This document shows, piece after piece, positions 45,881-57,690 of a stretch of DNA of 64,000 nt. A model generated the notes under the pieces. The model had not been told where the DNA came from and searched no databases. It was given only the letters and a program-made list of their open reading frames with translations. Position numbers and translations under genes: made by a program. Origin of the DNA: Chelydra serpentina (lineage: Eukaryota; Chordata; Testudines; Chelydridae); assembly GCA_037349315.1 (NCBI GenBank), contig JBAIAC010000014.1, positions 24,529,001-24,593,000 of the forward strand, written 5' to 3'. How positions within the stretch are numbered: the stretch's first letter is position 1; each line of letters begins with the position of its first letter.

Positions 45881-46574
45881 TGTAACAGGGTTACGACTCA
45901 CCCTTGCGGTGCCTCCTGCTGGTTTCAGTCGGGAATTAGCTCATCCAGCCTCTGGAGCGCCCACTGCAGGCCAGTGATCCGCCAGACCACTCTGGCCCAT
46001 GTCCCTCCCAGGACCCGGTGCCCCTTTAACTGGGGTGCTGCCCCCTAGCAATACCTCCAGATCTGGGTCTCCCCTCCCCAGGGGAACCCCAACCCACTAT
46101 CCCCACCTCACCTCAGTCATAGGCTACTGCCAGTCACCAGCTAGCCCCCGCACCCTGGGGCAGACTGCAGTATAAGCCACTCATCACAGGCAAAGGGGTT
46201 TTGGACCTGCTGCCTCAGCCTACCTGTGGGCTGCCCCCACAACCCCAGTACCTAGTGGGGCCTAACCCTAGGCCACAGCCTGGGGTTCTCTCAGGCTGGA
46301 GCTCCCCAGCTCCTCTGGCCTTCCCCAGCCCTGCTCCACCCTAGGTACCTGCTCAGGTCCCTGCAGCCAAACCCTTCTCCCTCTAAAGGCAGAGATAGAG
46401 TGTCCCTTCTCTTGGCTCACTGCCCTCTTATAAGGGCCAGCTGAGCCTTAATTGGGGAGTGGCCCCAGCTGAGCCTGCCTTCCCACTCAGCCTGGGGCTG
46501 CTTGCTCCAGAAATAGCCCTCTCCTGGGCTTTTTTCAGCCCTTCAGGGCAGGAGCAGGGTGCCACCCTGCTACA
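45881..46574. mobile_element. LTR-like or MITE element, TGTAACAGGGT ends (694 bp)
   Basis: The left end TGTAACAGGGT and right end ACCCTGCTACA are inverted repeats with one mismatch. The flanking pentamers CACAT (45876-45880) and CACGT (46575-46579) agree at four of five positions. The interior is C-rich on the plus strand, contains CTCTTATAAGGG near 46430, and near the right end a stem of GCAGGAGCAGGG type. TG..CA ends with a 5-bp duplication suggest a solo LTR; an inverted-repeat DNA element is the alternative. Confidence 0.6.
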
Positions 46575-47173
46575 CACGTGTTTAGGTGAATTGGAGCCCT
46601 TTTGTGTATATCAACTTTCAGCGGTTCTGTGTACATTAGAAAAGATATAGAGGAAAATTAGAACCTAAACTGTGTATAACGCACAATGGTTAAAATGATG
46701 AAAACAAAAGAGATGCTCTACCAGTATTCCTCTGGTAGAGACACTGGAGGAGGAGAGGTCTGAGATTATGATAAACTGGGCATATCAAAATGGAACCCGA
46801 AACAGGCTGGGAAGAAGTGTGATGTGAGACACTGGAGGTCCTGACAGAGAAGAGAAGTGAATGTGACAAGTGGGCTGATCAAAAATTAGGAAAGAGAGAA
46901 AGTGTGCTCTCTACGAATTCAACGCTGTTACTTTCTTGTACCTAGACTTAAGACTCCTATCTAGCCTAAGGCTAGGTATGGTAAGAAAAAATCCCTTCCT
47001 GCATTTCAATCTGATTGTACTTTTCTCTGTTTTTAAGAAACTTTGCCTTTAATGATACCATTTGAATATGCATTGTTGTTTGGGGACTGTTCTGGACAGA
47101 AAAATACCTCCAAAGATCAGGAACCTTGTCTGGAGACGTTCTCTCCCACCTCAGTTAAAAAAAAGACACATAT

Positions 47174-48106
47174 TAAAGAACATAAGAACAGCCATATTGG
47201 GTCAGACCAAAGGTCTATCTAGCCCAGTATCCTGTCTTTCAACAGTGGCCAGGAGCCCCAGAGGAAATGAACAGAACAGGTAATCATCAAGTGATCCATC
47301 CACTGTACCTCATTCCCAGCTTCTGGCAAACAGAGGCTAGGGAAACCATTCCTGCCCATCCTGCCTAATAGCCATTGGTGGACCTATCCTCCATGAATTT
47401 ATCTAGTTCTTTTTTGAATGCTGTTATAGTCTTGGCCTTCACCACATCCTCTGGCAAAGAGTTCCACAGGTTTACTGAGTGCTGTGTGAAGAAATGCTTT
47501 CTTTTGGTTTGTTTTAAACCTGCTGCCTATTAATTTCATTTGGTGACCCTAGTTCCTGTGTTATAAGACACTTCCTTGTTTACTTTCTCCACACCAATCA
47601 TGATTTTATAGACCTCTATCATATCCCCCTTGTTCGTCTCTTTTCCAAGCTGAAAACTTCCTATTTTATTAATCTCTCCTCATACAGAAGCTGTTCCATA
47701 CCCCTAATCATTTTTGTTGCCCTTTTCTGAAACTTTTCCAATTCCAATTTATCTTTTTGACATGGGGCGACCATATCTGCGCACAGTATTCAAGATATGA
47801 GCGTACCCTGGATTTATAGAGGCAATATGATATTTTGTGTTATTATCAATCCCTTTCTTAATGATGTCCAACATTCTGTTTGTTTGTTTTTCACTGCCGC
47901 TGCACATTGAGTGGATGTTTTCAGAGAACTATCCACAATGACTCCAAGGTCTCTCTCTTGAGCTGTAACAGCTAATTTAGGCCCCAGCATTTTATATGTA
48001 TAGTTGGGATTATGTTTTCCAGTATGCATTACTTTGCATTTATCAACATTGAATTTAATCAGCCATTGTGTTGCCCAGTCACGCAGTTTTGTGAGAATCC
48101 TCTTCT
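47174..48106 (-). mobile_element. Old CR1 fragment, minus strand (same 3' type as 33.2 kb)
   Basis: The minus-strand 3' end is AGACCTTTGGTCTGACCC.. with GTTCTTATGTTCTT, the same type as the plus-strand copy at 33240-34098. Upstream on the minus strand a frame reads LAVTAQERDLGVIVDSSLKT and CAAAVKNKQTECW, the CR1 post-RT region. The 5' end at about 48106 is truncated. Confidence 0.82.
47814..48029 (-). pseudogene. CR1 ORF2 fragment (post-RT region)
   Basis: About 70 codons with KHNPNYTYKMLGPKL then ERDLGVIVDSSLK. It is a C-terminal piece of a decayed CR1 protein without RT motifs. Confidence 0.8.
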
Positions 48107-50189
48107 GAAAGGTTTGTCATTATGCTGAAGAAACATGGGAAATGTCTAAGAGCCAGAAACAAGATCTGAGTAAAGGTCTGCTTTCTGAGGGAAAGATTTC
48201 AATTATTACATTTTTGTAGTCAAAAAAGAGGGGGGAGTGGTTTTGACATAAGAAATTCTTGATTAGATTTTGCCACACACTGCATAGGTGTACAAGGTGG
48301 GGAAGGGTCCAAGAATCCTTCTGCCTCTTGTACTTTTTCTAATTCTGGGACCCTTCTGGCTTGGGACCAAACTGATCAATGAACAGAGACACTGAGCCAT
48401 GTTGGACTTGCCAGTGGCTGTATCGTCCCCAAAAGCAACAAGGAGAGTTGGGATGCGACTAATGGTGAGAACATGCACTCTGTACCAGCCCGTAGAGCTG
48501 GCCTAGGACAGGGTATGTGCTGTCTTGGGGTCTGCTCCTATTAAAATCAATGAAAATATTCTATGGAACTCAGTGGGATTTGGATGAGACACTTGGATCT
48601 CCTGGATGAGTTGTGATTGAGTCAACCACAATGCTTCTTATACTCCTGCCCTCACCCCTCCAACTCACTCTGTGACTTAAAGCCACTATCTAGCCTTCTC
48701 TCTGCTGCTTTGTAGCTATCATATAAAGCATTATGAGTTCATGTACCTAGGGAACCATCAGAGTTCATGGTGTCAGTCTGGCTGATGCACATATGCATTT
48801 ATACTATGTTGTAAAAAGCCTTTGGACTACCATATTTAGTTTATAAAAAGCTAACATGGTAAACTTTTTAAACCTCAGTCTCTTCTACCTTCAAAAAAGT
48901 TTACTATGTGAAATATGCATTGACTATAAAACTGGCTAATCATTTAGAAAATATCATTCTAAGTGAAAGGCATTTTTAAACGTAGGAACACAATCAAAAT
49001 GAAAGTGGTAAACATTGAATTTTGCATACACTTGTAAAATTACTGCTTTTATTTCTTTTTAAAATTGGTAAAAACTATTATTCAGAGGGGTCTGGATCAT
49101 GCAGGGAATTGATAATTGCATAATAAGTCCTGCTAGGAGACTGGTTTAAATCTATTCCACTTTAGCAGTGAAGAAATGCTACTACCATCTAATTGCTATG
49201 TTTTTCTCATAACATTTCCAGGAACACAGGTGTCACAACATAAAAACCAGAAACACAATTGCCACTAATTGGTAGCCTTGTTGGCAATGTAAGTATGGAT
49301 TGAATGGGAACAGAATTACCCTGTGTCACTTCAAAATTTTGTTCCATCATTTTTGAGGCATATTTGAGTCTTCTGTTTATAAACAGAAAGCTTCAGTCTC
49401 CTGGACTCACTAATGAGCTCTCACATTTTAATGAGCACTAAATTCATTGGTTAAAACTTTCTATTGTTTTATACCTTAAGTTTCTGATGAGAGGAATTTT
49501 TAAGCTGAAAATAAGGAGTCCCTAATTTACAGTAAAGCTGAGTAAATTGGTGAGGAACCACAAGCCAGTACAAACCAGCCACATTTGAATATGGTGGCTG
49601 CATCTGAAATTCAGTTCTCCAGGCTTGCTCTAGGATCCAATCCCTAGAATTTGGACAGCAGAAAAAAACATTAAGAAGTCCTCTGTACTGTGGGGTACTG
49701 ATTATCCTCCATATGTACTGATTTGACTTAAATAAAATTACACTGGCATAACACCAGTGTAGCAGAGTGGAGAATTAGGCCATGGGAGACCAGTCCAAAT
49801 ATTAGGCTGGTTTAGTGTTCTGTTGCTTTACCAAACTGTGAGGTCAACAAACCCAATGCCAAGAGCCTCAAAGATATTGAAGTCAATAGCTGCAGGAGCT
49901 ATGTACCTAAATATCTTTGAAGATCTGGATCCAAATCCAGATTTCTCTTACTGCTGGAAATTCTGAAGCATCCTCAAATCCAACAGTGAAAATACTGCTG
50001 CTAAATTAAACAGGTGGTAAATTAACAAGGGAGGTGATCTCAAAGTGTAAGAAAACTATATACGTAGCCTATAGCTATAATTAATACTTTCCCAAGCAAA
50101 GTGCATAAAACTTACATAACTATATCATATCCTGCAGGGGCAAAAGCAACTGGATATCTAACAGTGGATCTCAATCATTTAATTTGGTA
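48107..50189. other. Non-coding stretch, nothing recognised
   Basis: A+T-rich DNA. No coding or repeat signature was found that I can defend. Confidence 0.45.
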
Positions 50190-51988
50190 TGGATAAACTA
50201 GGTTCGATGGGGACAGGTGAGCAAAGCCCACAGGTAAGTGGAGAACATGGGGACCTGGGAGATGGGTCAGAAATAGGAGGGAGCGTGGGTTCTAATGACA
50301 AAGAGATAGGAGGGTCAGGGCAAAACTGGGAGGCAAGATCAAATCAGTATCTTAGATGCCTGTATACAAATGCGAGAAGTATGGGTAATAAGCAGGAAGA
50401 ACTGGAAGTGCTAATAAATAAATTCAACTATGACATTGTTGGCATCACCGAAACTTGGTGGGATAATACACATGATTGGAATGTTGGGATGGATGGGTAC
50501 AGCTTGCTCAGGAAGGACAGACAGGGGAAAAAGGGAGGAGGTGTTGCCTTATATATTAAAAATGTACACACTTGGACTGAGGTGGAAATGGACATAGGGG
50601 ACAGAAGAGTTGAGAGTCTCTGGGTTCGGCTAAAAGAGGTAAAAAACAAGGGTGATGTCATGCTAGGAGTCTACCACAGGCCACCTAACCAGGTGGAAGA
50701 GGTGGATGAGGCTTTTTTTAAACAACTAACAAAATCATCCAAAGCCCAAGATTTGGTGGTGATGGGGGACTTCAACTATCCAGATATATGTTGGGAAAAT
50801 AACACAGTGGGGCACAGACTATCCAATAAGTTCTTGGACTGCATTGCAGACAACTTTTTATTTCAGAAGTTTGAGAAAGCTACTATGGGGGAAGCTGTTC
50901 TAGATTTGATTTTAACAAATAGGGAGGAACTCGTTGAGAACTTGAAAGTAGAAGGCAGCTTGGGTGAAAGTGATCATGAAATCATAGAGTTCACAATTCT
51001 AAGGAAGGATAGAAGGGAGTACAGCAAAATAGAGACAATGGATTTCAGGAAAGCGGATTTTGGTAAGCTCAGAGAGCTGATAGGTAAGATCCCATGGGAA
51101 TCAAGACTGAGGGGAAAAACAACTGAGGAGAGCTGGCAGTATTTCAAAGGGACACTATTAAGGGCCCAAAAACAAACTATTCCGCTGGGTAGGAAAGATC
51201 GAAAATGTGGCAAAAGACCACATTGGCTTAACCACTAGATCTTGCAAGATCTAAAAAATAAAAAGGAGTCTCATAAAAAATGGAAACAAGGACAAATTAC
51301 AAAGGATGAATATAGGCAAACAACATGGGAATGCAGGGGCAAGATTAGAAAGGCAAAGGCACAAAATGAGCTCAAACTAGCTACAGGAAAAAAGGGAAAC
51401 AAGAAAACTTTTTATCAATACATTAGAAGCAAGAGGAAGACCGAGGACAGGGTAGGCCCACTACTCAGTGAGGAGGGAGAAACAGTAACAGGAACTTGGA
51501 AATGGCAGAGATGCTTAATGACTTCTTTGTTTCGGTCTTCACCGAGAAGTCTGAAGGAATGCCTAACATAGTGAATGCTAATGGGAAGGGGGAAGGTTTA
51601 GAAGATAAAATAAAAAAAGAACAAGTTAAAAATCACTTAGATAAGTTAGATGCCTGCAAGTCACCAGGACCTGATGAAATGCATCCTAGAATACTCAAGG
51701 AGCTAATAGAGGAGGTATCTGAGCCTCTAGCTATTATCTTTGGTAAATCATGGGAGACAGGAGAGATTCCAGAAGACTGGAAAAGGGCAAATATAGTGCC
51801 CATCTATAAAAAGGGAAATAAAAACAACCCAGGAAAGTACAGACCAGTTAGTTTAACTTCTGTGCCAGGGAAAATAATGGAGCAAGTAATTAAGGAAATT
51901 ATCTGCAAACACTTGGAAGGTGGTAAGGTGATAGGGAATAACCAGCATGGATTTGTAAAGAATAAATCATGTCAAACCAATCTGATAG

Positions 51989-52963
51989 AATCATAGAATC
52001 ATAGAATCTCAGGGTTGGAAGGGACCTCAGGAGGTCATCTAGTCCAACCCCCTGCTCAAAGCAGGACCAACCCCAACTAGATCATCCCAGCCAGGGCTTT
52101 GTCAAGCCTGACCTTAAAAACCTCTAAGGAAGGAGATTCCACCACCTCCCTAGGTAACCCATTCCAGTGCTTCACCACCCTACTAGTGAAAAAGTTTTTC
52201 CTAATATCCAACCTAAACCTCCCCCTCTGCAACTTGAGACCATTACTCCTTGTTCTGTCATCTTCTACCACTGAGAACAGTCTAGATCCATCCTCTTTGG
52301 AACCCCCTTTTAGGTAGTTGAAAGCAGCTATCAAATCCCCCCTCACTCTTCTCTTCTGCAGGCTAAACAATCTCAGTTCCCTCAGCCTCTCCTCATAAGT
52401 CATGTGCTCCAGCCCCCTAATCATTTTTGTTGCCCTCCGTTGGACTCTTTCCAATTTATCCACATCCTTTTTGTAGTGTGGGGCCCAAAACTGGACACAG
52501 TACTCCAAATGAGGCCTCACCAGTGCCGAATAGAGGGGAATAATCACGTCCCTCGATCTGCTGGAAATGCCCCTACTTATACAGCCCAAAATGCCGTTAG
52601 CCTTCTTGGCAACAAGGGCACACTGTTGACTCATATTCAGCTTTTCGTCCACTGTAACCCCTAGGTCCTTTTCTGCAGAACTGCTGCCCAGCCATTCGGT
52701 CCCTAGTCTGTAGCAGTGCATGGGATTCTTCCGTCCTAAGTGCAGGACTCTGCACTTGTCCTTGTTGAACCTCATCAGATTTCTTTTGGCCCAATCCTCT
52801 AATTTGTCTAGGTCCCTCTGTATCCTATCCCTACCCTCCAGCGTGTCAACCACTCCTCCCAGTTTAGTGTCATCTGCAAACTTGCTAAGGGTGCAGTCCA
52901 CACCATCCTCCAGGTCGTTGATGAAGATATTGAACAAAACCGGCCCCAGCACCGTCCCTTGGG
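51989..52963 (-). mobile_element. Young CR1 insertion nested in CR1, 975 bp, minus strand
   Basis: The minus orientation runs from the RT motif block ([14 protein letters not shown]) through the C-terminus of ORF2 to the ATTCTATG-type 3' end. It is flanked by GATAG (51984-51988 and 52964-52968). Removing the insert and one GATAG restores a continuous host reading frame, which confirms the duplication. It differs from the matching part of the 29.6 kb element at about eight positions, so the two are under about 1% apart. Confidence 0.95.
52077..52952 (-). pseudogene. Truncated CR1 ORF2 C-terminus, 291 codons, no stops
   Basis: The open frame starts just after the GVPQGS block and includes [37 protein letters not shown] and [20 protein letters not shown], ending LDKALAGMI. 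It lacks the endonuclease and RT motifs upstream of FADD because of 5' truncation, so it is a dead-on-arrival copy despite the clean frame. Confidence 0.93.
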
Positions 52964-54704
52964 GATAGCTTTCTTTGATAGGATAACGAGTCTTGTGGAT
53001 AAGGGAGAAGCGGTGGATGTGGTATACCTAGACCTTAGTAAGGCATTTGATACGGTCTCGCATGATATTCTTATCAATAAACTAGGGAAATACAACTTAG
53101 ATGGGGCTAATATAAGGTGGGTGCACAACTGGCTGGATAACCGTACTCAGAGAGTAATTATTAATGGTTCCCAATCCTCCTGGAAAGGTATAATGAGTGG
53201 GGTTCCGCAAGGGTCTGTTTTGGGACTGGCTCTGTTCAATATCTTCATCAACGACTTAGATATTGGCATAGAAAATACGCTTATTAAGTTTGCAGATGAT
53301 ACCAAGCTGAGAGGGATTGCAACTGCTTTGGAGGATAGGGTCATAATTCAAAATGATGTGGACAAATTGGAGAAATGGTCAGAGGTAAACAGGATGAAGT
53401 TTAATAAGGACAAATGCAAAGTGCTCCACTTAGGTAGGAACAATCAGTTTCACACATACAGAATGGGAGGAGACTGTCTAGGAAGGAGTACGGCAGAAAG
53501 GGATCTAGGGGTTATAGTGGACCACAAGGTAAATATGAGTCAACAGTGTGATGCTGTTGCAAAAAAAGCAAACTTGATTCTGGGCTGCATTAACAGGTGT
53601 GTTGTGAGCAAGACACGAGAAGTCATTCTTCCGCTCTGCTCTGTGCTGGTTAGGCCTCAACTGGAGTATTGTGTCCAGTTCTGGGCACTGCATTTCAAGA
53701 AAGATGTGGAGAAATTGGAGAGAGTCCAGAGAAGAGCAAAAAGAATGATTAAGGGTCTAGAGAACATGACCTATGAAGGAAGGCTGAAGGAATTGAGTTT
53801 GTTTAGTTTGGAAAAGAGAAGACTGAGAGGGGACATGATAGCAGTCTTCAGGTATCTAAAAGGGTGTCATAAGGAGGAGGGAGAAAACTTGTTCATCTTA
53901 GCCTCTAAGGACAGAACAAGAAGCAATGGGCTTAAACTGCAGCAAGAGAGGTTTAGGTTGGACATTAGGAAAAGTTCCTAACTGTCAGGGTGGTTAAACA
54001 CTGGAATAAACTGCCCAGGGAGGTTGTGGAATCTCCATCTCTGGAGATATTTAAGAGTAGGTTAGATAAATGTCTATCAGAGATGGTCTAGACAGTATTT
54101 GGTCCTGCCATGAGGGCAGGGGGCTGGACTCGATGACCTCTCGAGGTCCCTTCCAGCCCTAGAATCTATGAATCTATGAATTACAGATATTAAATAATTT
54201 AGTAGTATTGTAAAAAGAGTGACATAATAAGATGGTGCCTTGTTCCTTGCACTTCTCTGCTCCCTTTGCATATTTGCTTAGTTTATGGACCCAAATCTCC
54301 TCGCTTTGTTACTACTGTTAGCAGTACACAATCCATATAGCCTGCCTTCTACTCTGCTTTGTGCATTACCATAACTACATAATGCCTTATTCCAGAATTC
54401 TTATTGTTCACAAAGGTGTGCTGTTCAGGAACTAAAAACAAAACAAACAAACAAACTGCTTGAATATGAGATGTTTACACTGACAATAAGAAAATTCTTG
54501 CTTTGACTTTTACTAGGTCACTTTATATAGAGATCATATGAGAAAATAAAATAATTTTGCAATCACTTCTCAAAGCACAGTCATCATGCTTTTGTCTCTG
54601 TGCTCATTGCAGACATCTATGTAACATATAAAAACTTTTCTTAATTAAAGGGTCTCACAGTTTAAGGGATATAGTCTGCCATACTTGATGAACATGTCTA
54701 AGGG

Positions 54705-54990
54705 TACATCTATACTACCCGCCTGTAGTAATTGATCTTCTGGGATCGATTTATCGTGTCTTGACTAGACGCGATAAATCGATCCCGGAAGCGCTCGCCG
54801 TCGACTGCGGAACTCCTGCTCGCCGAGAGGAGGAAGCGCTGTCAACGGGGGAGCCTGCCTGCCACGTGTGGACCCACGGTAAGTGCTTTGAAGTTCGAAC
54901 TAAGATACTTCGACTTCAGCTACGTTATTCACATAGCTGAAGTTGCATATCTTAGTTCGATCCCCCCACACACTGGTGTGGACCAGCCCT
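54705..54990. mobile_element. Foldback MITE with CGATAAATCGAT palindrome
   Basis: The element opens AGGGTACATCTATACTACC and closes GGTGTGGACCAGCCCT, with weakly paired ends. Two internal palindromes stand out: GGGATCGATTTATCGTGTC facing GACGCGATAAATCGATCCC (about 54741-54787), and GAACTAAGATACTTCGACTT facing its reverse complement at about 54896-54961, including a TAGCTGAAGTTG-type loop. The CpG density contrasts with the A+T-rich surroundings. No target duplication was confirmed. Confidence 0.75.
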
Positions 54991-55037
54991 AAGTCTGAGT
55001 TCATGGAAGTTACTTTTGAGCTTAGATTCACTTAGGT

Positions 55038-55330
55038 TTGTCTACATAAACAATTAGATTTTAGTAAGCCGGGTGTGCATCTACTCCGCACTAGCCTGCT
55101 CTGCCGTGCTCTGTCCATGTGCACCCAGCTGAGGCATGTTAACAGTTTGGTAGGCCTCTTTTGGGTAGTTTTCTTTGAAATGGGACTAGCTCAAAGAATT
55201 CTCACAAATTGTTGCTGTGTGTCAGTAGGGTGCACATGGTAGGTCGCACGTGCACAGGTAGATCATAGCAGGCTAGGGTTGGCTAGATTCACACTCCAGC
55301 TTGCTGAAGTCTAATTGTTCATGTAGACAA
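55038..55330. mobile_element. Foldback MITE with long inverted ends (TTGTCTACAT)
   Basis: The left arm TTGTCTACATAAACAATTAG then ATTTTAGTAAGC pairs with the right arm, whose reverse complement is TTGTCTACATGAACAATTAG then ACTTCAGCAAGC. Homology continues weakly inward past CTAGCCTGCT. The same type of end surrounds the PLE at 8606-8830. No duplication of flanking bases was found. Confidence 0.8.
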
Positions 55331-56200
55331 CATTGTCATATCACTTTCTTACAAATTATAGTACTTATTAAAAACATTGTATAGTTTCAGTGGGAGTTAT
55401 GAATGAGTGATGACTAAACAAGGACTGGGCCCTAAATATGCTACCATTTCCTCAAGCAAAGATTAGGCCTGGCCACAATGCAGAATCTCTAGTGGCCCAA
55501 AGTGCTAAAGCTTGCTTTTGGCAAAAAAATAATCAGAGACAACTGTTCTCTTATCCCTGGAGGTTCTTCCTTCAGAACTGGAACATATCTTTTAGAAAAA
55601 CATCCAATCTTGATATGTGCACCCAGCTGATGGATGTTAAGAGTTACAATTGTCAGTTATGGAAAATCCGCCACTACCCTTAAAAAGTTGCTCCAGTGAT
55701 TACTCTCACTGTTAAAAATTTCCAGTGGAATCAGTCTAGCTTTAACTTTCAGCCATTGGGTCACATTATATATCTTTTTCCTGCTAGTTTGGAGACCCTA
55801 TTATTAAATATTTGTTCCCCATGTAGATACTTATAAGCTGTAATCATGTCACCCTTTAACTTTCTAAACAGATTGAGCTCTTTGAGTCTATCACTGGAAA
55901 GCATGTTTTCTAATCTTTTAGTCATTCTCTTCTCTGAATCCTCTCCAATGTATCCATATTTTTCTTGAATTGTGGACACCAGAACTGGACAGTATTCCAG
56001 CAGTGGTTGCACCAGTGTTAAATACAGAAGTAAAACAATCTCTCTGCTACTACTTGAGATTCCCCTATTTATCCATACAAGGATTGCATTAGCCCTTTGG
56101 GCCACGGCATTTCACTGGGAGCTCATGTTCAGCTGATTATCCACCACAACCCAAACATTTCTTTTAGAGTCACTGCTTCCTTGGATAGAGTCTTCCACCT

Positions 56201-56446
56201 CTAAGTATGGCTTACATTTTTTGTTCCTACATGTATACACTTACATTTAGCCATATTAAAACACACATTATTTACTTGAGCCCATATTACCAAACTATCC
56301 AGATTGCTCTGTATTGTTGACCTGTCCTCCTCATTATTTACCACTCCCCCAATCTTTGTGTCATCTGAAAACTTTGTCAGTGATGATTTCATATTTTCTT
56401 CCATGTCATAAATAAACATACCATATAGTGTACAGCTAAAACCCAA
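56201..56446 (-). pseudogene. CR1 RT fragment with motif C altered to FSDD
   Basis: The frame contains LTKFSDDTKIGGVV followed by IQSNLDSLVIWAQVNNVCFN and MAKCKCIHVG, the motif C to post-RT region of CR1. The second residue of FADD is Ser, and the fragment is isolated by stops. Inactive. Confidence 0.8.
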
Positions 56447-56558
56447 GCCACCCAGAACTCCACTAGAAACACACCCATTTTTTGATGATTCCCTGTTTAA
56501 AATTATATTAGCTACCAGACAGTTTTTAATCTATTTAATGTGTGCCTTGTTAGTTTAT

Positions 56559-56809
56559 CAATTGCTTGAAATGGGCCACCCTGATTACCACTACAAAAGT
56601 GATTTTTCCTCCTACTAATAGCCCACTTTAATTGAATTATCTTGTTAGAATTGGTAAAGCAACCCCCATCTTTTCATGTACTCTCTCTGTATATCTTCCT
56701 ACTGTATTTTCCACTCCACGCATCTGATGAAGTGGATTTTAACCCACAGAAGCTTATGCCCAAATAAATGTGTCAGTCTATAAGGTGCCACAAGCACTCC
56801 TTGTTGTTT
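56559..56809 (+). mobile_element. Penelope-like 3' end fragment (251 bp) in CR1
   Basis: Bracketed by a perfect 12-bp duplication, TTGTTAGTTTAT (56547-56558 and 56810-56821). It contains the PLE 3' UTR (GGGCCACCCTGATTACCAC.., TCTTTTCATGTAC, TTTTCCACTCCACG) and a hammerhead-like core, then GTCAGTCTATAAGGTGCCAC and a truncated end after CTTGTTGTTTT. The outer ACACAGACTAACACGG part is missing, so it ends at the short alternative terminus. Single orientation, no coding sequence. Confidence 0.92.
56720..56759 (+). ncRNA. Hammerhead-ribozyme-like core, CTGATGA intact but GAAA changed
   Basis: GCAT is followed by an intact CTGATGA, an extra A, a GTGGAT/AACCCAC stem with a mismatch, then AGAA where GAAA is expected, and GCTTATGC. 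The core half is the best preserved in this window, yet the GAAA change and stem mismatch predict loss of activity. Confidence 0.55.
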
Positions 56810-57455
56810 TTGTTAGTTTATATCATTCTAGGGTTTTAGTCAAAATGTCATATGGTACCAAATCACATGCCTTATAGAAATCTGAGGATATTACATCAAC
56901 AGAATTATCTTTGTCAACCAAACTTGTAATCTCATCGAAACAAAAGATATCAAGTTAGTTTGACTCGATCTATTTTCCATAAACCTATGTTGATTTGTGT
57001 TAATTATATTACTCTGTTTAATTCTGTATTAACTGAGTCCTATATCGACTGCTCCATTAGCTTGTCCAGGATTGATGTCAGAATGACAGGCTGATAATTA
57101 CCTGGGTCATCCCATTTCCCCTTTTTAAATATTGGCACAACATTAGCTTTCTTCAGTCTTCTGAAACATCCCCAGTATTCCAAGACTTAATGAAAAATAA
57201 ACACTTATGGTCCAGTAAGCACCTCAACCAGCACTCTTAAAATTCTAGGATGCAAGTTATCTGGACCAAATGATTTTAAAATGTCTCCCTTTAGTAGCTG
57301 CTGTTTAACATCCTCCTGAGATACCAGTGGACTGAAAGAGTGTTATCATATGATATGACTACATCATTTCCCCCCCAAAATATAGAACAAAAATCTTTAT
57401 TGAACATTTCTGCATTATTATTGATAATTCTACCATTCTACCATTAGGCTTCATC

Positions 57456-57468
57456 ATCTATCTATCTA

Positions 57469-57500
<32 letters not shown>

Positions 57501-57502
57501 AT
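57456..57502. repeat. (TCTA)n(TCTG)n microsatellite
   Basis: A compound tetranucleotide repeat inside the ancient CR1. Confidence 0.95.
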
Positions 57503-57690
57503 CTGCCTTCACTTCACTACCCCTCTAAAACCAGGCTGCTTTTTAATGAATACAGCCTTCTTCCTCGACTGTGAGATTGTGGCTCTTTGGGCATCTAGTA
57601 AAGTGTTCTTAAACAATCCCGGTTACAATTCACATTTTTCTGATTAAATTCTCTCTCCTAGCTGATTTGGCTAGACTCAGCAAATGACTG

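Larger units (their letters stand above)
50207..53981 (+). pseudogene. CR1 ORF2 of the older plus-strand element, disabled
   Basis: Endonuclease motifs are present: [27 protein letters not shown] and [13 protein letters not shown] stop at 51236-51238 interrupts the frame after RPHWLNH, a frameshift follows at about 51492, and the nested CR1 splits the codons for NLI/AFFD. Beyond it the RT continues with [21 protein letters not shown] and FADDTKL, with both motif C aspartates kept. The final frame breaks at about 53980 (DIRKSS stop). An ATG at 50207 lies where the young CR1 has CCG, so this lineage may have a proper ORF2 start. Inactive. Confidence 0.93.
50190..54180 (+). mobile_element. CR1 LINE, plus strand, interrupted by a second CR1
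   Basis: The 5' truncation lies near 50190, just before ATAAACTAGGTTCGATGGGG, which aligns with the ORF1/ORF2 junction of the young CR1 (AAACTAGGTTCACCGGGG). ORF2 runs on the plus strand to about 53980, followed by a 3' UTR ending GAATCTATGAATCTATGAA at 54180. Subtracting the nested CR1 (51989-52963 plus one copy of its 5-bp duplication) leaves about 3 kb. The sequence is clearly different from the young subfamily (about two thirds of residues alike over EN-RT by eye). Confidence 0.95.
55741..57690 (-). mobile_element. Ancient CR1 fragment, minus strand, with PLE insertion
   Basis: Minus-strand pieces read NAILVWINRGISSSSREIVL and LVQPLLEYCPV (55761-56105), and SLTKFSDDTKIGGVVNNEED (56201-56446), where the usual FADD is FSDD. 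Further upstream lie RT words around 57100-57300. A PLE fragment interrupts it at 56559-56809. The level of decay is the highest of the CR1 copies here. The outer limits are approximate. Confidence 0.82.
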
